DNA from: CAMDPA01 sp965223035
GTDB lineage: Bacteria; Pseudomonadota; Alphaproteobacteria; Rhizobiales; Hyphomicrobiaceae
Assembly (NCBI GenBank): GCA_965223035.1
Contig: OZ244980.1
Coordinates: forward strand, 1,674,001-1,738,000
Direction of reading: 5' to 3'
Length of the DNA stretch: 64,000 nt
Of this stretch, positions 1 through 9,284 are shown one piece after another. Position 1 is the first letter of the stretch. The number at the start of each line of letters is the position of its first letter. The notes under the pieces were generated by a model. It had not been told where the DNA came from and made no database searches. It was given only the letters and a program-made list of their open reading frames with translations. Position numbers and translations under genes: made by a program.

Positions 1-115
1 AACAATTTTTACGCGGCATTAATCGGCGGTCGCAGAAGCTCCGTACACACACATATTTTGCATTGCACCAACCTTTAGTTGCAATTATTCGATACTGCAT
101 AGATTGGGTGGCATT

Positions 116-1609
116 ATGTTTTCTAGACGATTGTTTCGCCTACCATTATCTCATTCTTCCACGTTGCAACCGAAGACCGTGCCGCGGCCAAAGCGGATCT
201 TGCGGGACCTCGCTCACGATCGGTCCGGAAGTGTCATCGTCATCTTCGCCCTGTCTACGATGGTAATTTTCGCCGCCGTCGGCGGCGCCATCGATTTTGC
301 GCGCTGGCACAGTGCGGAAAACCAGGTGGCCAATGCTTTGGACAGCGCCGTGCTCGCGTCGGTGCGGGTCCTTCAGCTCAAAGGTAGCGCCAATGAGACG
401 GCTGCGCTATATGCCGCCAAAAAATATTTCGATGCGCACAAGCCGGACTGGATTGAAGACAGCGCGACAACGTTTAGGGTCACCAACAGTGGCTCCGCCG
501 TCGAAGGCACGACCAGGACGGCGCTGTCCACGCCGTTTCTGAGCGTCATTGGAATTCAAAGCTTGGACATCTCGACCAAAGCGGCAGCGGTGCTTGCCAA
601 CAACACGAAAACAGAAATCTCGATGATGCTCGATGTGACGGGCTCGATGGGGGATTCAGGACATATGCGCGCGCTCAGAGAGTCCGCTGCGGACTTGGTC
701 AACATCGTGCTGTGGGGCAACGCCGGTCAATCCTCGACGCGGGTGGCGCTCGTCCCATTTTCGACATCAGTCAACGTAGGAAGTTACGCTAGTGATCTGA
801 CGTTCCTTCCGGAAGAGCATCAGGACGGTCGTAAACTCGTTGCCTGTGTTGTCGATCGAGAAGGGACTTGGGCCACCTCGGACACTGCGCCATCAAAAAC
901 CTCCAACAACGGGTTTGGGAAATATGGCAAGGTAGTAGAGGATCATGATCCCCATCTGAAGGATAATCAGCTAGTTTTGGATGACAGCTATCGGACAAGC
1001 AAGATTGCGGCATTTTTCTGTACACAGAAGAAAAGTAGCTACCAGCTTAATCCGCAAGTCCGCATCCAACCACTCACGAGCGATAAGTCCAAACTCCTAA
1101 GTTCGATCGGCCTCCTAACGAACGGTGGCTACACCGCTGGCGCGCTGGGTACGTCCATGACCTGGTATACGCTCTCACCAAACTTTGGAGATATTTGGGA
1201 GAAGCTTGAGTCGGGCAGCCGGCCTGGAGACTATAGCCTGACCAAATCGAAAGACGCAGACACCGAGCCCGAACTGCGCAAAATCGCGATTCTCATGACC
1301 GATGGTGAATACAACACCATGGATGGTGTTCAGGATGAGGGCGATGCCCATGTAACGAAGGTTTCGGACAGAGCGAAGGACATCTGTCAGAATATGAAGG
1401 ATAAAGGGATTAAAATTTATACGGTCTTTTTTAAAACAAAAGAGGCGCCCGACGTCGCCATAAACACCATGAAGGACTGCGCCTCGAGCGAGGTCAACGA
1501 CCCGGCCGATTCGCCGAGCTATTTCTACCGAGCCGATAACGCAGGGCAGCTAAGAAACGCATTCCGTGATATCGCTATCAAAATTAGTTCGGTGCGGCTG
1601 AAGTCCTAA
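116..1609 (+). CDS. TadG-like pilus-assembly protein with von Willebrand A domain
   Basis: About 497 residues. Near residues 40-62 is a single hydrophobic segment (SGSVIVIFALSTMV...) preceded by basic residues, the usual N-terminal anchor of TadE/TadG-like proteins, which are linked to Flp (tight adherence) pili. From about residue 168 there is a vWA domain: the metal-site motif DVTGSM begins at residue 173 and ILMTDGEYNT follows near residue 392. The mature part should lie in the periplasm. I chose the ATG at 116, after a GGGTGG stretch; an in-frame TTG lies 12 bases upstream. No other tad gene is in the window, so its partners are elsewhere or to the left. Family assignment is firm, exact role inferred. 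Confidence 0.85.
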   Translation: MFSRRLFRLPLSHSSTLQPKTVPRPKRILRDLAHDRSGSVIVIFALSTMVIFAAVGGAIDFARWHSAENQVANALDSAVLASVRVLQLKGSANETAALYAAKKYFDAHKPDWIEDSATTFRVTNSGSAVEGTTRTALSTPFLSVIGIQSLDISTKAAAVLANNTKTEISMMLDVTGSMGDSGHMRALRESAADLVNIVLWGNAGQSSTRVALVPFSTSVNVGSYASDLTFLPEEHQDGRKLVACVVDREGTWATSDTAPSKTSNNGFGKYGKVVEDHDPHLKDNQLVLDDSYRTSKIAAFFCTQKKSSYQLNPQVRIQPLTSDKSKLLSSIGLLTNGGYTAGALGTSMTWYTLSPNFGDIWEKLESGSRPGDYSLTKSKDADTEPELRKIAILMTDGEYNTMDGVQDEGDAHVTKVSDRAKDICQNMKDKGIKIYTVFFKTKEAPDVAINTMKDCASSEVNDPADSPSYFYRADNAGQLRNAFRDIAIKISSVRLKS

Positions 1610-1705
1610 CACGGAGGCGAGCGGGCGACGTGTATGCCGCGATCTGCGGCCTATGCCAATCTCACGCCTTGACGCCCACCATTGATCGCCACCGGCCGGC
1701 CGAGG

Positions 1706-2002
1706 TCACTCCTCGCCGGCCAGGTCCTCGCCGAAGCCGGCTTCGACCAGATTTACCAGCGCCTCGAGTGCCTCCGGGCCCTCGGGGCCTTCCGCCACCA
1801 AATGCAGTTCGCTCCCCGGTCCCGCCGCCAGCATCATCAGCCCCATGATGGAGGTCCCCCCCACCGCGTGGCCGTCGCGCGTCACGGTGATGATCGCGTC
1901 GAAGCGTTCCGCGCACTTCACGAACTTGGCCGAGGCACGGGCATGCAGCCCCTTGCGATTGCAGATGGTGACCCTGGCCTCCGGCCGGTTGCTCTTCAAC
2001 AT
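1706..2002 (-). CDS. ptsH: HPr phosphocarrier protein of the nitrogen/regulatory PTS
   Basis: 98 residues, the usual HPr size. The active-site motif NRKGLHARAS places the phosphorylatable histidine at residue 20. The regulatory serine region GGTSIMGLMML places the HPr-kinase target at Ser51. HPr passes phosphate from Enzyme I to EIIA proteins, and the serine is the substrate of the kinase encoded at 2842-3327. It is the last gene of a minus-strand chain ChvI, ChvG, HprK, EIIA, HPr, separated from EIIA by about 320 bases that hold a composite repeat. There is no sugar permease here, so the role is regulatory rather than transport. Cytoplasmic. Confidence 0.93.
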   Translation of the reverse strand: MLKSNRPEARVTICNRKGLHARASAKFVKCAERFDAIITVTRDGHAVGGTSIMGLMMLAAGPGSELHLVAEGPEGPEALEALVNLVEAGFGEDLAGEE

Positions 2003-2051
2003 CGAGCGTTCCTAACTTGCCGGCCGGCGTCGGCATCCTGCTGCCAGCCCC

Positions 2052-2205
2052 CTAGATCATCGCGCCTTAAATCGGAACCGCAACGCCGGTTGCAATTGCG
2101 CCGGTTCCGATTTAAGGCGCAAAGATGATCGCTCTTAAAGTGGTGAGCAACTTTCTGCCTTTGATCGGGATCGTTCCGATTCCGATAAAAGGCAGGTTGC
2201 TCTAG
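2052..2205 (+). repeat. R1 dispersed palindrome, long composite copy
   Basis: This is one of the two full composite copies in the window. It starts CTAGATCATCGCGCC and ends GGCAGGTTGCTCTAG. It joins an A module (stem on AAATCGGAACCG / CGGTTCCGATTT) to a B module (stem around GATCGGGATCG with GGCAG ends). The copy at 60889-61042 is nearly its exact reverse complement. It lies between the HPr and EIIA genes. Confidence 0.9.
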
Positions 2206-2260
2206 CGCGTTTCGGATCCAGCTGGACCCATCCCGCTGTCCAGCGTCGATCAACACGGCG
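2206..2260 (+). repeat. R2 dispersed element, 5' fragment
   Basis: Directly after the R1 terminus comes GCGTTTCGGATCCAGCTGGA followed by CCCATCCCGCT, the start of the R2 family. The rest of the element is not recognisable here. Confidence 0.5.
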
Positions 2261-2325
2261 CGTTAACGTGAACTTGGCTGCGGCATCGCGGTTCCGGCTC
2301 GAGGCGCCGGCACGGGGGCGGGCCA

Positions 2326-2730
2326 TCATGCCTCCCCCGCCAACACCTGGCTGGCGACGCTGATGTACTTTCGGCCCGAATCCTTGGCCAGATCAACCGC
2401 CTTCGACAGCTCCGCATCGGCCCGCACACTGGCCAGCTTGATCAGCATCGGCAGGTTGACCCCGGCGATCACCTCCACGTTGGCTTCATTCATCACCGAG
2501 ATCGCCAGGTTGGAGGGGGTGCCGCCGAACATGTCGGTCAGCACGACGGTGCCAGAGCCCGCCTCCACGCGGGTGACGGCGGCGAGGATATCGCTGCGGC
2601 GCAGCTCCATATCATCCTCCGGCCCGATCGAAATGGTCTCAAGCTGTGATTGCGGGCCCACGACGTGCTCCAAAGCCGCGCGGAATTCGCGGGCAAGCCC
2701 ACCGTGGGTGACAATGACGACGCCGATCAT
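2326..2730 (-). CDS. PTS EIIA component, mannose type
   Basis: 134 residues from the ATG at 2730. The start MIGVVIVTHGGLAREF is the family N-terminus with the phosphorylatable histidine at residue 9. TDMFGGTPSN is the second signature of EIIA-Man proteins. It accepts phosphate from HPr. In alphaproteobacteria the free EIIA protein serves signalling, because no EIIB/EIIC is encoded nearby. The reading frame stays open for 25 more codons upstream, but that part resembles no EIIA, and a GGGAGC sequence lies just before the chosen ATG. The HPr kinase gene precedes it by about 110 bases. Confidence 0.92.
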   Translation of the reverse strand: MIGVVIVTHGGLAREFRAALEHVVGPQSQLETISIGPEDDMELRRSDILAAVTRVEAGSGTVVLTDMFGGTPSNLAISVMNEANVEVIAGVNLPMLIKLASVRADAELSKAVDLAKDSGRKYISVASQVLAGEA

Positions 2731-2841
2731 CCATGGCTCCCGGTCGACCGGACCTTCGGCGACCATGTTGGCAAGTGTTGGCGCGAAGGGCAATGATGCC
2801 AGCACATCCGCTTTCCAGTCAGGGATCTTGTCAAGGGCCTA

Positions 2842-3327
2842 TCATCCGAGTCCACCGATCCGTTCCCTTGGGCTCAGTCTCGGCGTTGTCGCCAGGCCGA
2901 GCAATAGCTTTAAGGGCGCGGAGGCCTCAAACGGGGCGAGCAGCAGACGCGGGATGCCGACCCCGCTCAGCGCCTCAAGCACGGGTCGGTCCGGCAGGCG
3001 CTCGATGCGGTGCCGTGCGACCAGATCGACGAGCAATGCCAGCCGCGCCGCAGCGACCGCCGGGACTGGCAAGATGCCGAGCCCGCGCACCTCCAACAGG
3101 CCGAACAGCGTTGGCGGAGCGCGCAACACCACCTCGCCGTTGCAAGTGTGGGCCAGAACCTGATCGTCGGCCACCAATCGTGCCGGCGCGCCGAGCAGCG
3201 GGCTGGGCGGCAGGCCCAGGCAGCGCAGCGCCAGATCGGATTTGCCCGCGCCGGAAGGTCCTCGCAACAAGGCCGCCTGGCCGGCCACGGCGATTGCGGT
3301 ACCATGCAGGAGGAGGTCGTCAGGCAC
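2842..3327 (-). CDS. hprK: HPr kinase/phosphorylase, short alphaproteobacterial form
   Basis: 161 residues, about half the length of Firmicutes HprK because the N-terminal domain is absent; this short form is usual in alphaproteobacteria. The Walker A loop GPSGAGKS spans residues 23-30 and the family signature EVRGLGILPV follows in the second half. It phosphorylates or dephosphorylates Ser51 of HPr in the cytoplasm. The start codon lies inside the last 8 bases of chvG, so translation is probably coupled to it. This links the sensor kinase to PTS regulation. Confidence 0.92.
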   Translation of the reverse strand: MPDDLLLHGTAIAVAGQAALLRGPSGAGKSDLALRCLGLPPSPLLGAPARLVADDQVLAHTCNGEVVLRAPPTLFGLLEVRGLGILPVPAVAAARLALLVDLVARHRIERLPDRPVLEALSGVGIPRLLLAPFEASAPLKLLLGLATTPRLSPRERIGGLG

Positions 3328-5191
3328 GACGAACGGTCTTGCTCATGGTGCGTTGCGGGGGACCCGTGACGGCGGCGGGTAGTCGCACCGTGAAGCGAGC
3401 GCCGATCGGCGGGTCGTCGGGACCCGCGCCAGGCCGCTGGCGATTGGCAGCGGATATCGTGCCGCCATGCGCACGCACGATCTCGCGGGTGATCGACAAG
3501 CCGAGGCCGGAATTGTTGCCGCGACTGCTCTCGCCGGTCGGTCGGTAGGTGTAAAACCGCTTGAAGATGGTCTCCAGCTTGTCGGGCTCGATGCCGGACC
3601 CCTCGTCCTCGATCTCGATCTCGATCATGTCTGCAGCCGTACGTTGGGCGCGGATAAAGATCGTCCCGCCTTGCGGCGAGAACGAGATGGCATTGTCGAT
3701 CAGATTGGTCAGCACCTGGGCCATGCGGCCTTCATGGGCGTTGACCACCAACCCGGGCGCCAGCGCCTCATCGGCCTTCAACGCGATGTCGCGGGGATCG
3801 CCCTGCAAGATATCTTGGAAGGTTGCGGCAACGCCGGTCAGCACGGCCGACAGGTCGACGGGCTCACGCTGTTGCAGGGCCAGCTCCGCGTCTAGGCGGG
3901 AGGCGTTCGACACGTCGGTGATCAACCGGTTGAGGCGTTTGAGCTCCATTTGTATTTGATCGACCAGCTGATCGCGTTGCTCCGGCGTGCGGGCGTAGGC
4001 CAACGACTCGGCGGTGGAGCGGGCCGCCGTCAGCGGGTTCTTCAGCTCGTGGGCGACATCGGCGGCGAATTTTTCGCTGGCTTCCAGCCGCCGCTGCAGC
4101 GACGCCGTCATCGCCGCGAACGCCTCGGACAGTTGCGCGACCTCGTCGGCGCGGTGCGGAAAGATCGGCAGCGTATGATAGGCGTTGATGTCCTGACTGA
4201 CCGCCTCGGCCGCCGCCGACAACCGGCGGATCGGTCCGGCGACCGAATAGGCCAGCAGCAACGAGACGGCGATTGCGGCCGCGAGCGCCAGCACCGCCAG
4301 CGAAATGATGGCGTTACGTTCCTTGTTCAGGACCTCCTCGATCTCGCCCGGCTCGGTCGACAACAACAACACGCCGTGCACCTGTCGCGCGCGCCTGATC
4401 GGCGCGGCGTAGGACACGATCTGTTGCCCTTCGCTATTCAACAGTAACATCGGTGAGCCGGTGCCAGCCATCGCCGCTCTGACCGGCGGATAATAGTTGC
4501 CGTTGGCTTGGTCCAGTTCCTTCAGCACCGGCAGGTCGCGGGTGAACAGATACTCCGTCATCCGCGTCCATAGATTCTTGGTCTTCGGCTTTTCTTTTGC
4601 TCCGATCCGATCGCGCCGTAGCCCGATCTCGCCCTTGGCGAAAAAGTCCCCCGAATCGACGATCAGCTTGCCGCCGCGATCGAACACCCGGGCGCGAACG
4701 TGAGGTTGGATCAGCCGACGCAGCACCGGGGCGATGCGCTCCGGCCCCAGATTGAAGGAGAGCTTGGCGAACGCATCGTCTCGGAATGGCGCCAACGAGG
4801 CCGGGCCGTCCGGGAAGGCATCGGGATCGATGGTGATGCGCTGACCGTCCAACTTCGCGTTAGCGGCGATCGCCTGCGCGATGATCTCGCCCTGCGCCGT
4901 CAGGCTGTCCACCTTGGAGTCGACCAGCCAGTCCTTGTATTGGTTCATGTACAGATAGCCGCCGAGCAAGATCACCAGCCCGATCAGGTTCGACAGCATG
5001 ATTCGGCGTTTGAGGCTGGCAGAGAAATAGCGGACGATCGGCTGCGAGCGCAGCAGCTCCACACCGCGCGTGCCGATCTCACCCAAGCTGCAACCGAGCG
5101 ATTGCCAAAAACCTCGCGCCCGCCCGGCCAGCGCCTTGGACCCGGCCTTCGCATCGGCCAGCAAGCTGGATGGTTCGGTATCGAACGCCAT
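3320..5191 (-). CDS. chvG: ChvG/ExoS-family sensor histidine kinase
   Basis: 623 residues. Membrane segments lie near 66-82 (LIGLVILLGGYLYM) and 296-316 (AVLALAAAIAVSLLLAYSV). They enclose a periplasmic sensor of about 200 residues, followed by HAMP, a dimerisation domain with DVAHELKNPL (phospho-histidine about residue 381) and an ATPase domain with DEGSGI and GLGL boxes. In rhizobia and agrobacteria ChvG senses acidity and the periplasmic repressor ExoR, and phosphorylates ChvI. The N-terminal 65 residues before the first membrane helix are cytoplasmic. It overlaps hprK by 8 bases. ChvI lies about 170 bases upstream, across a 17-bp tandem array. Confidence 0.93.
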   Translation of the reverse strand: MAFDTEPSSLLADAKAGSKALAGRARGFWQSLGCSLGEIGTRGVELLRSQPIVRYFSASLKRRIMLSNLIGLVILLGGYLYMNQYKDWLVDSKVDSLTAQGEIIAQAIAANAKLDGQRITIDPDAFPDGPASLAPFRDDAFAKLSFNLGPERIAPVLRRLIQPHVRARVFDRGGKLIVDSGDFFAKGEIGLRRDRIGAKEKPKTKNLWTRMTEYLFTRDLPVLKELDQANGNYYPPVRAAMAGTGSPMLLLNSEGQQIVSYAAPIRRARQVHGVLLLSTEPGEIEEVLNKERNAIISLAVLALAAAIAVSLLLAYSVAGPIRRLSAAAEAVSQDINAYHTLPIFPHRADEVAQLSEAFAAMTASLQRRLEASEKFAADVAHELKNPLTAARSTAESLAYARTPEQRDQLVDQIQMELKRLNRLITDVSNASRLDAELALQQREPVDLSAVLTGVAATFQDILQGDPRDIALKADEALAPGLVVNAHEGRMAQVLTNLIDNAISFSPQGGTIFIRAQRTAADMIEIEIEDEGSGIEPDKLETIFKRFYTYRPTGESSRGNNSGLGLSITREIVRAHGGTISAANRQRPGAGPDDPPIGARFTVRLPAAVTGPPQRTMSKTVRRA

Positions 5192-5245
5192 CTCGTTTCC
5201 TGATCGGGCCGCACGTGCGCCGACGGAGCTTCGATCATCTCACCG

Positions 5246-5322
5246 CGCCGGCCAGAGCGTCACGCCGGCCAGAGCGTCACGCCGGCCAGAGCGTCACGCC
5301 GGCCAGAGCGTCACGCCGGCCA
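5246..5322. repeat. Tandem array, 17 bp x 4.5
   Basis: The unit CGCCGGCCAGAGCGTCA occurs four times without change and then as a 9-base partial copy. It lies in the gap between the chvI stop and the chvG start, so it would be in the leader of chvG if the two genes are co-transcribed. Confidence 0.95.
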
Positions 5323-5363
5323 ATGCATCGCAGTGGTGGCGATCGCCCGCGGCAGAGCTTGGC

Positions 5364-6071
5364 TTAGCCTTCCTTAAAGCGATAGCCGACGCCATACAGC
5401 GTCTCAATGACGTCAAAGGAGTCGTCAACCGCCTTGAACTTCTTCCGTAATCTCTTGATGTGGCTATCGATCGTGCGATCGTCAACGTATACCTGATCGT
5501 CGTAGGCGGCATCCATTAACGAATCGCGGGTCTTGACCACGCCGGGCCGACTGGCCAGCGCCTGCAAGATCAGAAACTCCGTGACCGTCAACGTTACGCC
5601 TTTGTCGTCCCAGTGACAGGTATGTCGCTCCGGGTCCAGGCGAAGCTTGCCACGCTCCAGCACACGCGCCGATTCGTTGGAGGTTTGGCCGCCTTCGCGC
5701 GCCGAGATCCGGCGCAATACCGCCTTCACCCGCTCCACCACCAGGCGCTGGGAGAACGGCTTGGCGATATAGTCGTCGGCGCCCATTTTGAGCCCGAACA
5801 GCTCGTCGATCTCCTCATCCTTCGAGGTCAGGAAGATCACTGGCATGTCAGACTGCTGGCGCACCCGGCGCAACAGCTCCATCCCGTCCATGCGCGGCAT
5901 CTTGATGTCGAACACGCCGAGGTCGGCCGGTTCCTCCATCAACGCCTCCAGTGCGGATACACCGTCGCCATAGGTGCGCACCTTGTAGCCTTCCGCCTCG
6001 AGCGCCATGCTCAAGGAGGTCAGGATGCTCCGCTCGTCGTCAACCAAAGCAATCGTGCTTTTTTCTTTCAT
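5364..6071 (-). CDS. chvI: ChvI-family response regulator
   Basis: 235 residues, OmpR type. The receiver domain has the acidic pair DD at 11-12, the phospho-acceptor Asp55 (VFDIKMPRMDG) and the conserved Lys in LTSKDEE. A C-terminal winged helix (about 130-232) ends with ETLYGVGYRF. It is the partner of ChvG and controls envelope, succinoglycan-type and central carbon genes in related bacteria, where pckA is among the reported targets; pckA lies 1.5 kb away here. ATG at 6071 is preceded by GCGAGAG. It is the first gene of the minus-strand chain ending with HPr. Confidence 0.93.
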   Translation of the reverse strand: MKEKSTIALVDDERSILTSLSMALEAEGYKVRTYGDGVSALEALMEEPADLGVFDIKMPRMDGMELLRRVRQQSDMPVIFLTSKDEEIDELFGLKMGADDYIAKPFSQRLVVERVKAVLRRISAREGGQTSNESARVLERGKLRLDPERHTCHWDDKGVTLTVTEFLILQALASRPGVVKTRDSLMDAAYDDQVYVDDRTIDSHIKRLRKKFKAVDDSFDVIETLYGVGYRFKEG

Positions 6072-6304
6072 GGATCTCTCGCCTCACCAGCCACCGGTGA
6101 ACGTTCTTGCTTACGAGTTCAACGCGTACGAAATGTGGCGTATTTAGTTCAACAGATTGGTCGATGTTGGCTGAACAGCTTGTGAACATGCCCCGAACTT
6201 TCTCCCGCCACGGCCCGGTGTCTAACCGGTCTGTGGTATGTGGGCACGAGCGCCTGACATCGACGGCCCTGAGCTGTTCTTATCACGTCGACACGGATTC
6301 CAAT

Positions 6305-7051
6305 ATGCCAGAGAGCGATTTGACCAACAGCAATGTCGCGTTCGAAGCTGTCGCCTGTTCGCGTCGCTTGATGCGCACCGCGTGGACCGGCGCGTTGGCG
6401 ACATTGGCCCGTGCCGACGGCCACCCTTATGGCTCACTTGTCGCAACAGCCACCGCGGTCGATGGCGGACCACTGCTGTTGTTATCGCGCTTGGCGGAGC
6501 ATACACGCAATCTTGAGCAGGACAACCGGGCCAGCCTGCTATTGGATGGCACGACGGCCGGCCCCGAGGCGCTGAGCGGATCCCGCCTGACGCTGGTCGG
6601 CCGCCTGCACCCGACCTCCGGCCGATCGGCGCGCTGGCGCTATCTCGCGCGTCACCCCGGGGCCGGCACCTACATCGACTTCGCCGACTTTGCTCTTTAC
6701 CGCCTCGATGTGCAGCGGGCACATCTGGTTGCCGGCTTCGGCCGCATCGCCTACGTCGATGGAGCAGGCTTGCTGTTGCCCGCAGCCCAGGCCGAGCGAT
6801 TGGCGTTGGCGGAACCGGCGATTGTTGATCACATGAACGAAGGTCACGCGGATGCCATCGCGCTGATGGCGCACCGCTTGGGGCATGCGGCCGCCGGCCA
6901 CTGGAGGATGGTGGGATGCGATCCTGAAGGCATCGATTTGGCAAGCGATAACGAAGCGGTTCGATTGACCTTTCCGGGCCTCGTGCGCACCGCCGACGAG
7001 GTCAGACAGGCCTTGATTGCGATGGTCAAGCAAGCGCGCGCGTTCGGGTGA
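6305..7051 (+). CDS. HugZ-like FMN-binding / DUF2470 protein
   Basis: 248 residues from the ATG at 6305; the open frame extends 66 codons further but that part looks non-coding. The N-terminal two thirds fit the pyridoxamine-phosphate-oxidase split barrel (GALATLARADGHPYGSLVAT, NRASLLLDGT). The C-terminal 75 residues form the DUF2470 domain (HMNEGHADAIALMA). This two-domain arrangement is that of HugZ/HutZ, heme-degrading or heme-utilisation flavoproteins. No heme transporter is nearby, so a heme substrate is only inferred from the family. It is transcribed divergently from chvI across about 230 bases. Confidence 0.82.
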   Translation: MPESDLTNSNVAFEAVACSRRLMRTAWTGALATLARADGHPYGSLVATATAVDGGPLLLLSRLAEHTRNLEQDNRASLLLDGTTAGPEALSGSRLTLVGRLHPTSGRSARWRYLARHPGAGTYIDFADFALYRLDVQRAHLVAGFGRIAYVDGAGLLLPAAQAERLALAEPAIVDHMNEGHADAIALMAHRLGHAAAGHWRMVGCDPEGIDLASDNEAVRLTFPGLVRTADEVRQALIAMVKQARAFG

Positions 7052-7052
7052 T

Positions 7053-7549
7053 GGATCGGCAGCCTGGCCGCGGCTTAGACGGGACAGCCCGATGCCATCC
7101 TCGCAGTCGGACAGTTAACCTCGAAGCGTGTCCCGCGTTGTTGCCCAGCAATCTCCGGCCGCGGTAAGGATTGCCATAAAGAATTATAGGCTTGACGCGC
7201 GACCAGGCCGCGGGCGCGAAGTATGTGCGGTGCAATATTTGCGCTGCAATAAGAACTGTGAGTATGGTTTGCCACGATGGCTTTATTTATTGCATGGGCG
7301 TGCCGTGATTGAGCCGGCCGCGTTGATCTGAAATGGTCAGGATGAACACGCACGTTGCTGCGACTTTCTGCTTGCTTTGACTGAACTGCGCTGCTTGGTA
7401 GTCATCCAGCGCGATGCAGGGCGGCGAGATCGATGGGTGCCTTTCGACCGGTGGAGTTGTCCTACGGCGAAACCTCATCTGTTCGTGCTTCGGCCTTTGT
7501 TGATTGCGATCGTGCAATAGGGCTCCTTCAACCAATGCTGGAACGGCGA
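7053..7549. other. Gene-free stretch upstream of pckA
   Basis: About 500 bases without a credible gene. It holds an 11-base direct repeat, TGCGGTGCAAT at 7225 and TGCGCTGCAAT at 7240 (15 bases apart, one face of the helix plus about half a turn), and a possible -35 box TTGACT at 7377. The open frame running into pckA from 7433 lacks similarity to PckA before 7550. Confidence 0.5.
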
Positions 7550-9136
7550 ATGACGACCGAACAATTTCCCCTCAGTGCCGCGGGCAAGGTGCATCTCAAC
7601 AATTCGCCGGTTGAACTCATCGAAAGTTCGCTCCGACGCGGCGAGGCACGTTTGGCCTCCACCGGCGCACTCGTGGCGGAAACCGGGGAGCACACGGGCC
7701 GATCGGTCAAGGACAAGTTCACGGTCCGCGATGCGCATACCGAGGACCAGGTTTGGTGGGACAACAACTTCGCGATGTCGCGCGAGCATTTCGAGGTGCT
7801 GTACCAGGACTTCATGGCCCACGCCAAGAAGCTCGATCTGTTCGTTCAAGATTTGCACGTCGGCGCCGATCCGCAGTTTCGCTACAACACGCGGGTGATC
7901 TGCGAATATGCCTGGCATGCTGCGTTCATTCGCCATTTGCTGCGCCGGCCCCACGCTGACGAGCTGGTCGGCTACCAGCCGAACTTGACGATCGTTAACC
8001 TGCCGAGCTTCCGCGCCGATCCCAAGCGCCACGGCTGCCGCAGCGGCACCGTCATCGCCGTGGATTTCTCCCGCAATCTGGTTTTGATCGGTGGGACCTC
8101 CTATGCTGGGGAAACCAAGAAGTCGGCCTTCACGTTCATGAATTGGGCGATGCCGGAGCGTGGCGTTTTGCCGATGCACTGCTCGTCCAATTACGGGCCG
8201 ACGGGCGATGCGGCGTTGTTCTTCGGCCTATCGGGCACCGGCAAAACGACGTTGTCGGCCGATCCGAAGCGGACCTTGGTTGGCGACGATGAGCACGGCT
8301 GGTCGGAGCACGGAATCTTCAATTTCGAAGGCGGCTGCTATGCCAAGTGCGTGCAGTTGCGCGAAGCGAGCGAGCCGGAGATATGGGCCGCAACCAATCG
8401 GTTCGGCGCGATTCTGGAGAACGTCATATTGACTGGCCCCAACCGCGACCCGAACTACGACGACATTTCGCTGACGGAGAACACGCGCTCCGCCTACCCT
8501 TGCGAGTTCATCCCGGGCACGGATATGTCCGGCCGATCCGGCCAGCCCAAGAACCTGGTGATGCTGACGGCCGATGCCTTCGGAGTCATGCCGCCGATCG
8601 CCAAGTTGAGCCCGAGCCAGGCCATGTATCATTTCCTGTCGGGCTACACCGCCAAGGTGGCCGGCACGGAGAAGGGTCTGGGCAGTGAACCTGAGGCCAC
8701 ATTCTCAACCTGTTTCGGTCACCCGTTTCTGCCGCGCCACCCCAGCGTTTACGGCAATCTGTTGCGCGAGTTGATCGCCCGGCACAACGTCGACTGCTGG
8801 CTCGTCAACACCGGTTGGACAGGCGGTAAGTACGGGGTCGGCGCGCGCATGCCGATCAAGGTCACCCGCACGCTACTCGATGGCGCCTTGTCGGGGCAGC
8901 TGAAGACCATGCCGATGCGCACCGACGCGCACTTTGGCTTTCAGGTGCCGACGGCGGTGCCGGGGATCGATCCGGCCCTGATGACGCCGCGCGAGACCTG
9001 GAGCGACCCATCTGGCTTCGATGACATGGCCCGGCGTCTGGTGGAAGATTTCCATAAGAACTTCGCAACCTTCGCCCCGCATGTGGACCAGGATGTGCGA
9101 TCCGCCGCACCGCAAATGGCGGCCGCCGCCGAATAG
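7550..9136 (+). CDS. pckA: Phosphoenolpyruvate carboxykinase (ATP)
   Basis: 528 residues from ATG 7550, matching the normal length of the ATP-dependent family; ATG at 7535 is an alternative. It converts oxaloacetate and ATP to phosphoenolpyruvate, CO2 and ADP, the entry step of gluconeogenesis. Visible signatures are the phosphate loop GLSGTGKTTLS (about residue 226), the metal/second kinase motif VGDDEHGW, NFEGGCYAK, and the C-terminal NTGWTGGKYG. It lies close to the ChvGI/PTS block, as in several Hyphomicrobiales, where ChvI affects its expression. Cytoplasmic, stand-alone gene. Confidence 0.96.
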   Translation: MTTEQFPLSAAGKVHLNNSPVELIESSLRRGEARLASTGALVAETGEHTGRSVKDKFTVRDAHTEDQVWWDNNFAMSREHFEVLYQDFMAHAKKLDLFVQDLHVGADPQFRYNTRVICEYAWHAAFIRHLLRRPHADELVGYQPNLTIVNLPSFRADPKRHGCRSGTVIAVDFSRNLVLIGGTSYAGETKKSAFTFMNWAMPERGVLPMHCSSNYGPTGDAALFFGLSGTGKTTLSADPKRTLVGDDEHGWSEHGIFNFEGGCYAKCVQLREASEPEIWAATNRFGAILENVILTGPNRDPNYDDISLTENTRSAYPCEFIPGTDMSGRSGQPKNLVMLTADAFGVMPPIAKLSPSQAMYHFLSGYTAKVAGTEKGLGSEPEATFSTCFGHPFLPRHPSVYGNLLRELIARHNVDCWLVNTGWTGGKYGVGARMPIKVTRTLLDGALSGQLKTMPMRTDAHFGFQVPTAVPGIDPALMTPRETWSDPSGFDDMARRLVEDFHKNFATFAPHVDQDVRSAAPQMAAAAE

Positions 9137-9284
9137 GGTTTATGCGCTGCGGCTACCGCGGGGGTGCCGACCGGTCTGGCGCGCCGGATGGTCGGTGGGC
9201 GGCCGGTGCAACGCCCATTGACTCGCTTGGTTGAAGTGCGGGAGCCTCGGTCGTCAGCGCGGATGCTGTGGCCGGAGGAGTCCC

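Noticed and set aside
5246..5322. Possible CRISPR array
   Set aside because: 17-bp units are directly adjacent without spacers; the other tandem arrays fail for the same reason, and no cas genes are present.
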